Shown in pieces: positions 35,382 through 44,353 of a DNA stretch of 64,000 nucleotides (position 1 is its first letter; every line of letters starts with the position of its first letter). Made by a program: the position numbers and the translations under genes. This stretch comes from Streptomyces sp. SA15. Its GTDB lineage: Bacteria > Actinomycetota > Actinomycetes > Streptomycetales > Streptomycetaceae. Location of the stretch: assembly GCF_002291145.1 (NCBI RefSeq), contig NZ_NTGE01000110.1, positions 18,862 to 82,861 of the forward strand. The letters run 5' to 3'. The notes below the pieces were generated by a model, which saw only the letters and a list, made by a program, of their open reading frames with translations, was not told the origin of the DNA and made no database searches.

Positions 35382-37628
35382 GTGGCAGCCCTCGCGCGTT
35401 GGTGTGTCCGACGACGTCTCGTCGTCGTGGTCCTGTGGCTCCTCGCCCTCGGCGGGGTGACCGCGGGGGCCGCCGTCGCCGGCTCCGCCTACTCGAACGA
35501 CTACAAGGTCCCCGGCACCGAGTCCGGCCGCGCCACGCAGCTGCTGAAGGACGGCTTCCCGGGCCTCGGCGGCGACAGCGACACCGTCGTCTGGCACACC
35601 ACCTCCGGCACGGTCCGCGCCGCCGACGTGGAACAGACCATGACTCGCGCCCTGGACAAGATCGCGGCCCTGCCCGGTGTGGCCGCGGTGTCCGGTCCGT
35701 ACGACGATCAGGGCGCCGGCCGGATCAGCGAGGACGGACATACGGCGTACGCCACGGTCACCTTCGACGCCCCGGCCCAGGACATCGACGCCTCCGAGGC
35801 GCGGGCCGTGGTCGGGGCCGCGAAGGACGCCGAGAGCGACGGGCTCCGGGTGGAGCTGGGCGGCAGCGCCATAGGGCTCACCGAGTCGTTCGGCGGTCAC
35901 CTCGCCGAGGTGGTCGGCGTGGCGGTCGCGGCGGTGGTGCTGTTCCTCGCCTTCGGCTCGCTCGCCGCCTCGCTGCTGCCCATCGCCACCGCGCTGGTCG
36001 GCGTCGGCACCGCGTACGCCGGGATCGTGCTGCTCGGGCACGCCATGACCGTCGCCGACTTCGCGCCCATGCTCGGCATGCTGATCGGGCTCGGCGTCGG
36101 CATCGACTACGCGCTGTTCATCGTCACCCGACACCGGCGGGGACTCAAACGCGGGCTGTCCGTGACGGAGGCGGTCACCAACGCCGTGGCCACCACCGGA
36201 CGCGCGGTCGTCTTCGCGGGTGCCACCGTTTGCATCGCCCTGCTGGGGATGCTCATCCTCCGGCTCGGCTTCCTCAACGGCGTCTCCATCGCGGCCTCAC
36301 TGACCGTCGTCCTGACGGTCGCGGCCTCCGTGACCCTGCTGCCCGCCCTGCTGTCCCTCATCGGCATGCGCGCCCTCAGCCGGCGCGAGCGCAGGCGGCT
36401 GGCGGAACACGGGCCCGAACCCGAGCTGCCGACCGGGCTCGCCGCCCGCTGGTCGGCGTTCGTCGAGCGCCACCCCAAGCTGCTCGGCGCGATCGCCCTG
36501 GTCGTCATCACGGTCCTAGCCCTGCCCACCCTTGGGCTCCGCCTGGGCACCTCCGACCAGGGCAACGACCCCGAATCGTCGACCACGCGCCAGGCCTACG
36601 ACCTCCTCACGGACGGCTTCGGGCCGGGTGTCAACGGTCCGCTCACCCTCGTCACCCACGTCGACGGAGCCGAGGACAAGCTGGCCCTCGACAACCTCGA
36701 CGCCACCCTCCGCACCACCGAGGGCGTCGCGTCGGTGACACCGGTGACGTACAACTCCGGCGGTGACACGGCGTACGTCATGATCGTCCCGGAGTCGGCG
36801 CCGCAGTCCCAGAAGACAAGCGACCTCGTCGACCGGCTGCGTACCGAGGTGCTGCCGCGCGCCGAGACAGGCACCTCGCTCGACGTGCAGGTCGGCGGGG
36901 TGACGGCCGGCTACGACGACTTCGCCGACGTGATCGTCGGCAAGCTGCCCGTGTTCGTCGGCGTAGTCATCGGCCTGGGCTGCCTGCTGCTCATGCTCGC
37001 CTTCCGGTCCATCGGCATCCCGCTGAAGGCCGCCGTGATGAACGTCGCCGCCGTCGCCGGCGCCTTCGGCGTCGTCGTCGCGATCTTCCAGTGGGGATGG
37101 GGCAGCGAACTGCTCGGCCTGGGCCGCGCCGGGCCCATCGAGCCCTTCCTCCCCGTGATCATGGTGTCCGTCCTCTTCGGGCTCTCCATGGACTACCAGG
37201 TCTTCCTGGTCAGCCGGATGTACGAGGAGTGGCTGGAGACCGGCGACAACCGGCGGGCCGTCCGTGTCGGCCTCGCCGAGACCAGCCGGGTGATCAACTC
37301 CGCGGCGGTCATCATGATCTCCATCTTCCTCGCCTTCGTGCTCAGCGGCGACCGCGTGATCGCCATGTTCGGCATAGCGCTCGCCGCCGCCGTCGCCCTC
37401 GATGCCTTCGTTCTCCGTACGCTGCTCGTGCCGGCCCTCATGCACCTGCTCGGCAGCGCCAACTGGTGGCTGCCGCGCTGGCTGGACCGCCGTATGCCAC
37501 GCATCAGCATCGAGGCGCCCGAGAGCCGAGCCGCGCATGAGAGGCTGGCCGCCGCGACGGACGCCGAGGTGGCGGACGTCCTGGCGAAGGGGCGGGAAGA
37601 ACAGGATGTACGGGATATCCCTGGGTGA
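35382..37628 (+). CDS. MMPL/RND-family transporter
   Basis: A 748-residue inner-membrane exporter with the usual MMPL layout: a first helix (about 13-32), a large periplasmic loop (33-175), a helical bundle (176-340), a second periplasmic loop (390-510) and a final bundle (520-700). The conserved proton-relay segments are GVGIDYALFIVTRHR and FGLSMDYQVFLVSRMYEEW. Such proteins export lipids or small molecules. GTG start with GGGAGCAC upstream. The last 22 nt overlap the acetyltransferase gene. An inverted repeat lies upstream. Confidence 0.9.
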   Translation: MAALARWCVRRRLVVVVLWLLALGGVTAGAAVAGSAYSNDYKVPGTESGRATQLLKDGFPGLGGDSDTVVWHTTSGTVRAADVEQTMTRALDKIAALPGVAAVSGPYDDQGAGRISEDGHTAYATVTFDAPAQDIDASEARAVVGAAKDAESDGLRVELGGSAIGLTESFGGHLAEVVGVAVAAVVLFLAFGSLAASLLPIATALVGVGTAYAGIVLLGHAMTVADFAPMLGMLIGLGVGIDYALFIVTRHRRGLKRGLSVTEAVTNAVATTGRAVVFAGATVCIALLGMLILRLGFLNGVSIAASLTVVLTVAASVTLLPALLSLIGMRALSRRERRRLAEHGPEPELPTGLAARWSAFVERHPKLLGAIALVVITVLALPTLGLRLGTSDQGNDPESSTTRQAYDLLTDGFGPGVNGPLTLVTHVDGAEDKLALDNLDATLRTTEGVASVTPVTYNSGGDTAYVMIVPESAPQSQKTSDLVDRLRTEVLPRAETGTSLDVQVGGVTAGYDDFADVIVGKLPVFVGVVIGLGCLLLMLAFRSIGIPLKAAVMNVAAVAGAFGVVVAIFQWGWGSELLGLGRAGPIEPFLPVIMVSVLFGLSMDYQVFLVSRMYEEWLETGDNRRAVRVGLAETSRVINSAAVIMISIFLAFVLSGDRVIAMFGIALAAAVALDAFVLRTLLVPALMHLLGSANWWLPRWLDRRMPRISIEAPESRAAHERLAAATDAEVADVLAKGREEQDVRDIPG

Positions 37629-38181
37629 CGACGGCGCCGAACTGCGGCCCCTGGAGCCGTGGCACGCCGAGGAGTTCCTCGCACACCTGGACCGGGGCCG
37701 GGAGTTCATCAACCGGTTCGTCCCTTTCGGTGAGAAGGCCACGGACCTGGCGTCCGCCCGTGACATGCTCCAGCGGTACGCCGACCTGCGCGCCGCCGAC
37801 AACGCCTCCCTGCACGGCCTGTGGCTGGACGGGAAGCTGGTGGGCGGGGTGCTCTTCCTGAACTTCGACGCGGAGAACGCCAACTGCGAGGTCGGCTGCT
37901 GGCTGGAACCGGCCGGTACGGGACGTGGCCTGGTCACCCGGGCGATGCGGGTGCTGCTCGACTTCGCGATCGAGCAGCGCGGCATCCACCGGGTCGAGTG
38001 GATCGCGGCCGTGGACAACCGGTCGAGCCTGAACGTGGCCCGGCGCCTGGGGATGAGCAGAGAAGGCGTGCGGCGGGAGTGCTATCCCCATCACGGGGTA
38101 CGGCTCGACCTCGAGGTGTGGTCCATCCTCGCCCCCGAGTGGCGCGCGACACGCGCGCGTGCGGCTCACAACGATCATTAA
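37606..38181 (+). CDS. GNAT N-acetyltransferase (RimJ/RimL type)
   Basis: A 191-residue acetyl-CoA-dependent transferase. It opens with MYGISLGDDGAELRPLEPWH and has the RimJ/L features GLWLDGKLVGGVLFLNFD, WLEPAGTGRGLVTRAMRVLLDFA (the acetyl-CoA loop) and VDNRSSLNVARRLGM. The usual targets are ribosomal protein N-termini or small molecules; here unknown. It starts inside the 3' end of the MMPL gene (23 nt overlap), pointing to translational coupling and a shared transcript. Confidence 0.9.
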   Translation: MYGISLGDDGAELRPLEPWHAEEFLAHLDRGREFINRFVPFGEKATDLASARDMLQRYADLRAADNASLHGLWLDGKLVGGVLFLNFDAENANCEVGCWLEPAGTGRGLVTRAMRVLLDFAIEQRGIHRVEWIAAVDNRSSLNVARRLGMSREGVRRECYPHHGVRLDLEVWSILAPEWRATRARAAHNDH

Positions 38182-38216
38182 GCAACCTCTCAGACAGGAT
38201 CCGTACGGTGCGGAAC

Positions 38217-38795
38217 ATGGGAACCAAGACAGCTGACGAGACCGGCGCCGAGACGGGCGCCGAGGCCACGACCGACGAGGAGAAGGTGAACGCCGGCACG
38301 ATCGGCGAGGTGACGGAAACCGAGGCCCAGGACGCCCAGGACGCCGAGGACACGGGGGCCGAGGCCGTCGAAGTCATCACCAAGGGCGAGGAGGCGGACG
38401 CCTCCGGCGTCGGTCAGGGCGCGGGCGCCGTCGTCTCCGCCGCGCTGGGCCTCGTTTCTCTCACCGGCGGCTGGATCGGTACCGTCGCCGCCGCCCGCGA
38501 GACCCTCGTCGGCCAGCTGGAGACCTCGTCCTCCGCGAACGTCGCCACGCAGATCAAGGAGGTCTACGGCGACGCCTGGCAGACCACCGCGCTGTGGAGC
38601 GGCCTGTTCGCGCTGCTCGCACTGGTCGTCGGCGTCGTCGTCCTGGCCCGTCCCGCGTTCGGGACGCCCGGCACGCCGCAGGCCGCATGGATCAAGTCGG
38701 TCGCCTGGGGCGGTGTCGCGCTCGGCGTCATCGGCCTGCTCCTGGCCGTCCTGAAGTACACCGACGCCCTGCTGGGACTGCCCTCCGCGAGCTGA
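38217..38795 (+). CDS. Membrane protein with acidic N-terminus, function unknown
   Basis: A 192-residue protein. Residues 1-62 are strongly acidic and low complexity (many Glu, Asp, Thr, Ala, with repeats such as AQDAQDAEDTGAEAVE). Three membrane segments follow, at about 66-92, 125-144 and 161-180. The overall plan (disordered acidic tail, then a helical membrane domain) does not match a named family I know. ATG 38217 and GTG 38208 are both possible. It follows the acetyltransferase by 35 nt and ends in a strong two-tier hairpin. Confidence 0.8.
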   Translation: MGTKTADETGAETGAEATTDEEKVNAGTIGEVTETEAQDAQDAEDTGAEAVEVITKGEEADASGVGQGAGAVVSAALGLVSLTGGWIGTVAAARETLVGQLETSSSANVATQIKEVYGDAWQTTALWSGLFALLALVVGVVVLARPAFGTPGTPQAAWIKSVAWGGVALGVIGLLLAVLKYTDALLGLPSAS

Positions 38796-38810
38796 AGCAC
38801 CGCACGTCCT

Positions 38811-38861
38811 GAGGGGTCTTAGGGCATCCGTAAGCACCTTACGGAGCTCCTGAGGCCCCTC
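38811..38861 (+). terminator. Two-tier hairpin after the acidic membrane protein gene
   Basis: An outer stem pairs GAGGGGTCTTAGG (38811-38823) with CCTGAGGCCCCTC (38849-38861), with two G-U pairs. An inner stem pairs TCCGTAAG with CTTACGGA around a CAC loop. The double structure is larger than a simple terminator and precedes the small gene at 38992 by 130 nt, so a leader role is also possible. Confidence 0.7.
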
Positions 38862-38991
38862 ACGTACATCTAAGGCCCCAGCGGCCTGCGAAGATGCGGA
38901 ACTCTCCCGATGCGGTGGACCCGCCTTGGAGACGAAGGTTGAGACATCGCAGAAAGCGAAGTCCGAAACCGACCTCTCTCAAGGACACACC

Positions 38992-39177
38992 ATGTACGAG
39001 TACGAGATCTCGCAGTTCCGCTCCGCCGAGCTGATCCGCCGCGCCGAGCACGAGCGGCTGGCCCGCGAGGCCGTCCGCGCCCGCCGCGCCGCCCGCCGCG
39101 AAGCAACCCGACACGCCGCCGAGGGTGAGGTGCATACCGGCCGCCACCGTCGGTACCGGTTCCCGCGGGCGGCGTGA
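38992..39177 (+). CDS. Small basic protein (61 aa), function unknown
   Basis: A 61-residue protein of helical, highly charged sequence: MYEYEISQFRSAELIRRAEHE, then an Arg-rich stretch (REAVRARRAARREATRH) and a basic C-terminus (GRHRRYRFPRAA). It has no hydrophobic segment and could bind nucleic acid or another protein. AAGGA sits 7 nt before the ATG. The stop overlaps the start of the LuxR-type regulator (GTGA), indicating coupling. A longer in-frame start at 38926 exists but has weaker codon use. Confidence 0.75.
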   Translation: MYEYEISQFRSAELIRRAEHERLAREAVRARRAARREATRHAAEGEVHTGRHRRYRFPRAA

Positions 39178-42100
39178 GCGCCGGGGCCGGGGAGGGCAGC
39201 CGTACGGCCTTGCCCGCCCCCGCGGTGACGGCCCTCCCCGGGAAAACGGGTGCCGCACTGTCGGACCCGCGTGCGATGCTCGGGTCCGTGGAGACCAGGT
39301 CCGTCAGTCCCGTGTTCGTCGGCCGCGCCGACGAGTTGGACACGCTGAACGCCGCGCTCGCCCGCGCCTGCGCGGGCGAGCCGCAGGCGTTACTGCTCGC
39401 GGGTGAGGCCGGGGTCGGCAAGACCCGCCTCGTCGAGGAGTTCGCCACCGCCGCCTGCCGCCGAGGGGCCGTCGTCGCGCTCGGCGGCTGTGTCGAGATC
39501 GGCGCCGACGGACTGCCCTTCGCCCCCTTCTCCACCGCGCTGCGCGCCCTGCGCCGCGAACTGCCCGAGGAACTCGCGGCCGCCGCCGCCGGCCAGGAGG
39601 AGGAGCTGGCCCGGCTGCTGCCCGAGCTGGGTGAGGCGGGCGCGGGCCGGCACGACGAGGAGGGCATGGCCCGCCTCTTCGAACTCACCGCACGTCTGCT
39701 GGAGCGGGTCGCCGCCGACCGCACGGTCGTCGTCGCCCTGGAGGACCTGCACTGGGCCGACGCCTCCACCCGCCACCTCCTCGCCTACCTCTTCCGCACC
39801 CTGCGCACCGGCCGCCTCGTCGTCCTCGCCACCTACCGCTCCGACGACATCCACCGCCGCCACCCGCTGCGCCCCCTGCTCGCCGAACTCGACCGACTGC
39901 GCACCGTCCGCCGCCTCGAACTGAGCCGCTTCAACCGCGCCGAGGTCGGCCGCCAGATCGCCGGAATCCTCGCCGCCGAGCCCGACTCCGCCCAGGTCGA
40001 CGAGATCTTCGAACGCTCCGACGGCAACGCCTTCTTCGTCGAGGAACTCGCCGTCGCCGCCCACGAAGGGTGCTGCGCCGGCCTCACCGACTCCCTGCGC
40101 GACCTCCTCCTGGTCCGAGTCGAGGGGCTGCCGGAGAGCGCCCAGCGGGTCGCCCGGATCGTCGCCGAGGGCGGCTCCACCGTCGAGTACCGGCTGCTGG
40201 CCGCCGTCGCCGGGCTCGCCGAGGACGACCTCATCGAGGCGCTGCGGGCCGCCGTGAACGCCAACATCCTCCTCGCCGCGCCCGGCGGCGACGGCTACCG
40301 CTTCCGCCACTCCCTGGTCCGCGAGGCCGTCGGCGACGACCTGCTGCCCGGCGAGCGCTCCCGCCTGAGCCGCCGCTTCGCCGAAGCGCTGGAGGCCGAT
40401 CCCACGCTCGTCCCCGCCGACGAGCGCGTCATGCGCCTGGCCAGCTACTGGTACCACGCCCACGACGCCGCCAAGGCCCTGCCCGCCGTCCTGGACGCCT
40501 CCGTCACCGCCCGCCGCCGGCACGCCTACGCCGAACAACTGCGGCTCCTGGAACGGGCGATGGAGCTGTGGGACTCCGCCCCCGAGGACATCCGGGCCGA
40601 GCTGCGCCCCGTCGACTACACCGAGGTCTACCCTCCCTGCGGCTGCGACCCGGCGACCACGCCCCTGCGCTACCTCGACCTGATGGCCGAGGCCGCCGTC
40701 GCCGGACGGCTCTGCGGGGAGCGCGAACGCGCCCTGAAGATCACCAAGCGGGCGCTGCGGCTGCTGGAGGACGAGGGAGACTCGCTGCGCGCCGCCTGGT
40801 TCTGGGTCCAGAGGTCCCGGCTGGTGCAGGCGCAGGCCCGGGGCGACGGCTGGCAGGAACTGGGCACCGCGCAGGACCTCGTACGCGGCCTGCCTCCGTC
40901 CGAGGTGCACGCCGAGGTGCTCTCCACCGTGGCCAACTGGGCGATGCTGCACGAACCCGGCCCTGACGCCCTCTCCGCGGCCGAACGCGCGGTGGAGTAC
41001 GCGCGCATGGTCGGCGCCCGCGAGATCGAACTGAACGCGCGGCTCACCCGCGGCTGCCTCATGGTCGACGCGGGCGACGTCGAGGGCGGACTGGCCGAGC
41101 TGTACGAGGTCAAGGAGCGGGCCGTCGCGGAGGGCATGACCTACGTGGCCGGCCGCGCCCATGTGAACCTGCCCTCGGAACTCGAGGCCGTCGGCCGCTC
41201 ACGGGAGGCGGTGCCCATCCTCGAGGCCGGCATCGCCTACGCCCGGAAGTACGGCCAGCTGGACTCCGAGGCCTGGGTGTGGAGCAACCTCTCCGACTCG
41301 CTGTACTCACTGGGCCGTTGGGACGACGCCGCCGAGGCCGCGGCGAACGCGCTGCGGGCAGGACACAGCGCCAAGCCCCGGGGCGCCGGCGCGCTGCGCC
41401 TGGCCAACCTCGCCCTCGTCCGGGGTGACGTGGCCGGGGCCGCTGCCCACCTGGCCGCCGCCCGGGCGCACTACGGCACCCACGACCCCATGCCGCAGCA
41501 GGCGCTGCCCCTCGCCCGGATCGTGATCGGCGTGGCCGCGGGGGAGGGCCGCCTGCTCGACGCCCGCGCCGAACTGGAGCGGGTCCTCGACGCCGGCTTC
41601 CCGCCCGGCACCCAGCGCTACGGCTGGTCGGTCCTGCTGGCCGCCGCGCTCGCCGAGGCCGACGCACGCGACCTGCCTACGGCCGAGGAAGGCCGGGCTG
41701 TCGTACTCGACCGCATCCTCACGGCCGTCAAGAACCTCACCACGGGCGCGCCCGTCTGGCTCGCCGTCGAGAAGTGGGTCCGCGCCGAGGTCCGCCGTGC
41801 CGAGGGCCAGGACACCCCCGAGCTGTGGTCGGAGGTGGTCACCGCCATCGAACCCCTGGACCAGCCCTACGACCTCGCCCGCGTCCGGTACCGGCTGGCC
41901 GAGGCCCTGCTGGCGGGCGGGGGCGAGCCCGAGCGTGACCGTGCCACGGAACTGCTCCGCCTCGTCCACGCCGTCGCCGAGCACCTCGGCGCACGTCTCC
42001 TCGCCGAGAACGTCGCGCGGCTCGCCCAGCGCGCCCGCCTCACCCTGACCGGCAGTCGGCCCTCCACCCCGGACGACCCGGCCCGGACCCTCGGCCTCAC

Positions 42101-42314
42101 CGGCCGGGAACGCGACGTCCTCCGCCTGGTCTCCGCCGGCCGCACCAACCGCCAGATAGCCGAGGAACTCTTCATCTCCCCGAAGACCGCCAGCGTCCAC
42201 GTCTCCAACATCCTGGGCAAGCTGGGCGTCTCGGGGAGGGGAGAGGCGGCGGCGGTGGCCCATCGGCTGGGGTTGTTTCCGCCGGGGCGGGAAGAGCGGG
42301 TGGGCGCGGGATAA
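39174..42314 (+). CDS. Large LuxR-family ATPase regulator (LAL type)
   Basis: A 1046-residue transcription regulator. An AAA-type ATPase occupies about 45-330: Walker A GEAGVGKT at 77-84 and a Walker B-type VVVALEDLHWAD near 193-204. A TPR-like helical region follows (about 440-940). A LuxR helix-turn-helix ends the protein: LTGRERDVLRLVSAGRTNRQ...ISPKTASVHVSNILGKLGV. LAL proteins usually activate nearby or pathway genes when ATP and an inducer are bound. The start overlaps the 61-residue gene; an ATG at 39276 (MLGSVETRS) is a reasonable alternative. No obvious biosynthetic cluster is adjacent. Confidence 0.92.
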   Translation: MSAGAGEGSRTALPAPAVTALPGKTGAALSDPRAMLGSVETRSVSPVFVGRADELDTLNAALARACAGEPQALLLAGEAGVGKTRLVEEFATAACRRGAVVALGGCVEIGADGLPFAPFSTALRALRRELPEELAAAAAGQEEELARLLPELGEAGAGRHDEEGMARLFELTARLLERVAADRTVVVALEDLHWADASTRHLLAYLFRTLRTGRLVVLATYRSDDIHRRHPLRPLLAELDRLRTVRRLELSRFNRAEVGRQIAGILAAEPDSAQVDEIFERSDGNAFFVEELAVAAHEGCCAGLTDSLRDLLLVRVEGLPESAQRVARIVAEGGSTVEYRLLAAVAGLAEDDLIEALRAAVNANILLAAPGGDGYRFRHSLVREAVGDDLLPGERSRLSRRFAEALEADPTLVPADERVMRLASYWYHAHDAAKALPAVLDASVTARRRHAYAEQLRLLERAMELWDSAPEDIRAELRPVDYTEVYPPCGCDPATTPLRYLDLMAEAAVAGRLCGERERALKITKRALRLLEDEGDSLRAAWFWVQRSRLVQAQARGDGWQELGTAQDLVRGLPPSEVHAEVLSTVANWAMLHEPGPDALSAAERAVEYARMVGAREIELNARLTRGCLMVDAGDVEGGLAELYEVKERAVAEGMTYVAGRAHVNLPSELEAVGRSREAVPILEAGIAYARKYGQLDSEAWVWSNLSDSLYSLGRWDDAAEAAANALRAGHSAKPRGAGALRLANLALVRGDVAGAAAHLAAARAHYGTHDPMPQQALPLARIVIGVAAGEGRLLDARAELERVLDAGFPPGTQRYGWSVLLAAALAEADARDLPTAEEGRAVVLDRILTAVKNLTTGAPVWLAVEKWVRAEVRRAEGQDTPELWSEVVTAIEPLDQPYDLARVRYRLAEALLAGGGEPERDRATELLRLVHAVAEHLGARLLAENVARLAQRARLTLTGSRPSTPDDPARTLGLTGRERDVLRLVSAGRTNRQIAEELFISPKTASVHVSNILGKLGVSGRGEAAAVAHRLGLFPPGREERVGAG

Positions 42315-42340
42315 TGGCGGCAGGCCACTTGGGAGGAGCC

Positions 42341-42601
42341 GTGTTGTACCAGATCGAGTTCACCGAGCGTGCTGCGGCGCAGCGTGACTCGCTCTCCGAG
42401 GACCGGCGCAAGCTGCTGGAGCGCGGTCTCCTGAAGCTGGCCGAGGACCCGTACACACCGGTGTCGCAGGCTGTCAGCGGCGAGGACATCCGAGTCGTCT
42501 CCGTGTCGCCCGGACTGACCGTCGACTACATGGTGCACCGGGCGTTCCTGATCCTCGTCTCCGTGGCGATTCTCGACCAGTCGCTCATAGACGACGAGTA
42601 A
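42341..42601 (+). CDS. RelE/ParE-like small protein
   Basis: An 86-residue protein with the ParE/RelE toxin-like pattern: YQIEFTERAAAQRDSLSEDRR, then LLKLAEDPYTPVSQ, then DIRVVSVSPGLTVDYMVHRAFLILVSVAILD. GGGAGG at 42331-42336 supports the GTG at 42341 over an ATG at 42314. The gene has no recognisable antitoxin on either side (upstream LuxR regulator, downstream DUF6191-like protein), so it is an orphan or a non-toxic homologue, as such stand-alone copies in streptomycetes often are. Confidence 0.75.
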   Translation: MLYQIEFTERAAAQRDSLSEDRRKLLERGLLKLAEDPYTPVSQAVSGEDIRVVSVSPGLTVDYMVHRAFLILVSVAILDQSLIDDE

Positions 42602-42636
42602 CCACCTGCCGCCAAGCGGCCGGGGAAGGAAGAACC

Positions 42637-42855
42637 GTGTTCAACGCCTTCGAGGACCTGTTCGCCCCCGGCCGCAAGCACACCCGTGACGAGCAGAAGC
42701 GGCTTGAGCTGACCCGCGAGGACGTCGGGGACGGTGATCCCGGGCGCGGGCCGATAGATCTGGCGTCCGGGATCGTCGTCGTACGGCCGCCGAAGCCGGA
42801 CGAAGAAGGCCCCGACGAGGAAGGCTCAGACGAGGTGGACTCCCCGCGGGAGTGA
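42637..42855 (+). CDS. DUF6191-type small protein
   Basis: A 72-residue hydrophilic protein that starts MFNAFEDLFAPGRKHTRDEQKRLELT, continues DVGDGDPGRGPIDLASG, and ends in an acidic tail. The sequence matches the DUF6191 pattern of small streptomycete proteins. GTG start, with GGAAGGAAG nearby. It follows the RelE-like gene by 35 nt and is convergent with the sugar dehydrogenase gene (9-nt gap). Function unknown. Confidence 0.78.
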   Translation: MFNAFEDLFAPGRKHTRDEQKRLELTREDVGDGDPGRGPIDLASGIVVVRPPKPDEEGPDEEGSDEVDSPRE

Positions 42856-42864
42856 GGGGCGGCG

Positions 42865-44046
42865 CTAGCTGACCTGCACCTCCAGAATCCGGTCGTCCCC
42901 GTCCTGCGGGTCTCCCCGGCCGTCCGTGTTGCTGGTCACCAGCCACAGCTTGTCGCCGCCGGCCGGCGCCACCGTGCGCAGGCGGCCGTACTCGTCCTGG
43001 AGGAAGGCCTGCGGATCCGCCGAGGCCTCCGTGCCCTTCAGGGGGATGCGCCACAGACGCTCGCCCCTCAGGCCCGCCATCCAGATGGAACCCTCGGCAT
43101 GGGCGATGCCGCTGGGGGACGCCTCGCCCGTGCTCCACTGGGCTATCGGGTTGTGGTACTCGGAGTTGCTCGACTTGCCCTCGGCCTCCGGCCACCCGTA
43201 GTTGTCGCCCGGCTTGATCGCGTTCAGCTCGTCCCAGGTGTCCTGGCCGAACTCCGCGGCGAACAGGCGCTGTTTGCCGTCCCAGGCCAGGCCCTGCACA
43301 TTGCGGTGGCCGTAGGTGTAGACGGGGGAGTCCGGGAACGGGTTGCCCGGAGCCGGTTCGCCCTCCGGGGTCAGGCGCAGGATCTTGCCGCCCAGGGAGC
43401 TCCTGTCCTGGGACAGGCCCTTCTCGCCGCTCTCGCCCGTGCCGGCGTACAGCATCTTGTCCGGGCCGAAGGCGATCCGGCCGCCGTTGTGGATGAAGCC
43501 CTTGGGGATGCCCCTGAAGATCGTGTCGGGCGCGCCCAGCTGCTCGCCGGACGGCTTCTGCTCGTCGTACAGCATGCGGACGATGCGGTTGTCCGAGGCC
43601 GAGGTGAAGTACGCGTAGACCATGTGGTCCGAGGCGTAGTCGGGCGACAGCGCGAGGCCCATCAGACCGCCCTCGCCGGCCGGTGACACCCCCGGCACCT
43701 CGCCCAGCTCGGTCTTCTCGCCCGACTGCCCGTCGACCCGCGTGATCGTCGCCTCGTCGCGGGAGGAGACGAGCAGGTCGCCGTCCGGGAGCGGGGCGAG
43801 GCCCCAGGGAGTGCTCAGGTCCTCGGCGACCGTGCGGACCACCTTCACCGAGCCCTTGGCGGGGGCTGCTGCCTCGCCGCCCTGCCCGGCGGGCGACGAC
43901 GCCCCGGAGGCCGTACGACTCGGCGCGGCGCTGCCACCGCCGTCCGACGACCCCCCTTCTCCTCCGCCGTCGGAGGAGCACCCGGCCGTCAGCAGGAGCG
44001 CGGCCGCGGCCAACACGGCCGACATAGCTCGATGTCGCACGATCAT
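42865..44046 (-). CDS. PQQ-type sugar dehydrogenase lipoprotein
   Basis: A 393-residue exported protein of the soluble glucose/sorbosone dehydrogenase (six-bladed beta-propeller) family. The signal ends LLLTAGCSSDG with Cys23 as lipid anchor. A Ser/Gly/Ala linker precedes the propeller, which starts near residue 68. Family segments are LSTPWGLAPLPDGDLLVSSR, GEGGLMGLALSPDYA, GGRIAFGPDKMLYAGTGE and YGHRNVQGLAWDG (PQQ/calcium region). AAGGGA precedes the ATG; GTG 44040 is an alternative. Whether it binds PQQ cannot be shown here. The 307-nt region upstream holds the repeat array. Confidence 0.85.
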   Translation of the reverse strand: MIVRHRAMSAVLAAAALLLTAGCSSDGGGEGGSSDGGGSAAPSRTASGASSPAGQGGEAAAPAKGSVKVVRTVAEDLSTPWGLAPLPDGDLLVSSRDEATITRVDGQSGEKTELGEVPGVSPAGEGGLMGLALSPDYASDHMVYAYFTSASDNRIVRMLYDEQKPSGEQLGAPDTIFRGIPKGFIHNGGRIAFGPDKMLYAGTGESGEKGLSQDRSSLGGKILRLTPEGEPAPGNPFPDSPVYTYGHRNVQGLAWDGKQRLFAAEFGQDTWDELNAIKPGDNYGWPEAEGKSSNSEYHNPIAQWSTGEASPSGIAHAEGSIWMAGLRGERLWRIPLKGTEASADPQAFLQDEYGRLRTVAPAGGDKLWLVTSNTDGRGDPQDGDDRILEVQVS

Positions 44047-44146
44047 GGTCCCTTCGACGGGCGGTCTCGCGGCACGTTCTACTTGTCATACACCGCTCGC
44101 ACCTCACAGGTTCCCGATCACCGCAATCCGATGCGAGCCGGCGCCG

Positions 44147-44347
44147 CCGGTCATGTCGGGGATTCCGCGCCGGCGTGGCCGGTCATTGCCGGGGTTCCGT
44201 CGCGAGCGCGTGGCCGGTCATGTCCGGGGTTCTGTGCCGGCGTGGCCGGTCACTTCTGGGGTTCGGCGGGGAGTGCGCTGCCGGTCATGTCGGGGATTCG
44301 GCGTCGGCGTGGCCGGTCACTCCCGGATCCGGCCACGCTACGACCGG
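44147..44347. repeat. 67-bp higher-order tandem repeat
   Basis: Six repeats start with CCGGTCA at 44147, 44179, 44214, 44246, 44281 and 44313. Spacings alternate exactly between 32 and 35 bp, so the unit is a 67-bp dimer repeated about three times. Typical cores are GTCGGGGATT and CCGGGGTTC, each ending with CGTGG or CGCTG. The array fills most of the 307-nt gap between the aldo/keto reductase stop and the sugar dehydrogenase start and has no coding capacity. Confidence 0.88.
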
Positions 44348-44353
44348 GGACCG

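Noticed and set aside
42341..42855. Toxin-antitoxin operon (RelE-like plus DUF6191-like gene)
   Set aside because: The downstream protein has no DNA-binding or antitoxin pattern, and in known systems the antitoxin usually precedes or overlaps the toxin; no basis to call a pair.
44147..44347. Possible CRISPR-like array
   Set aside because: Units are adjacent and related over their whole length with no unique spacers, and there are no cas genes; it is a tandem repeat.
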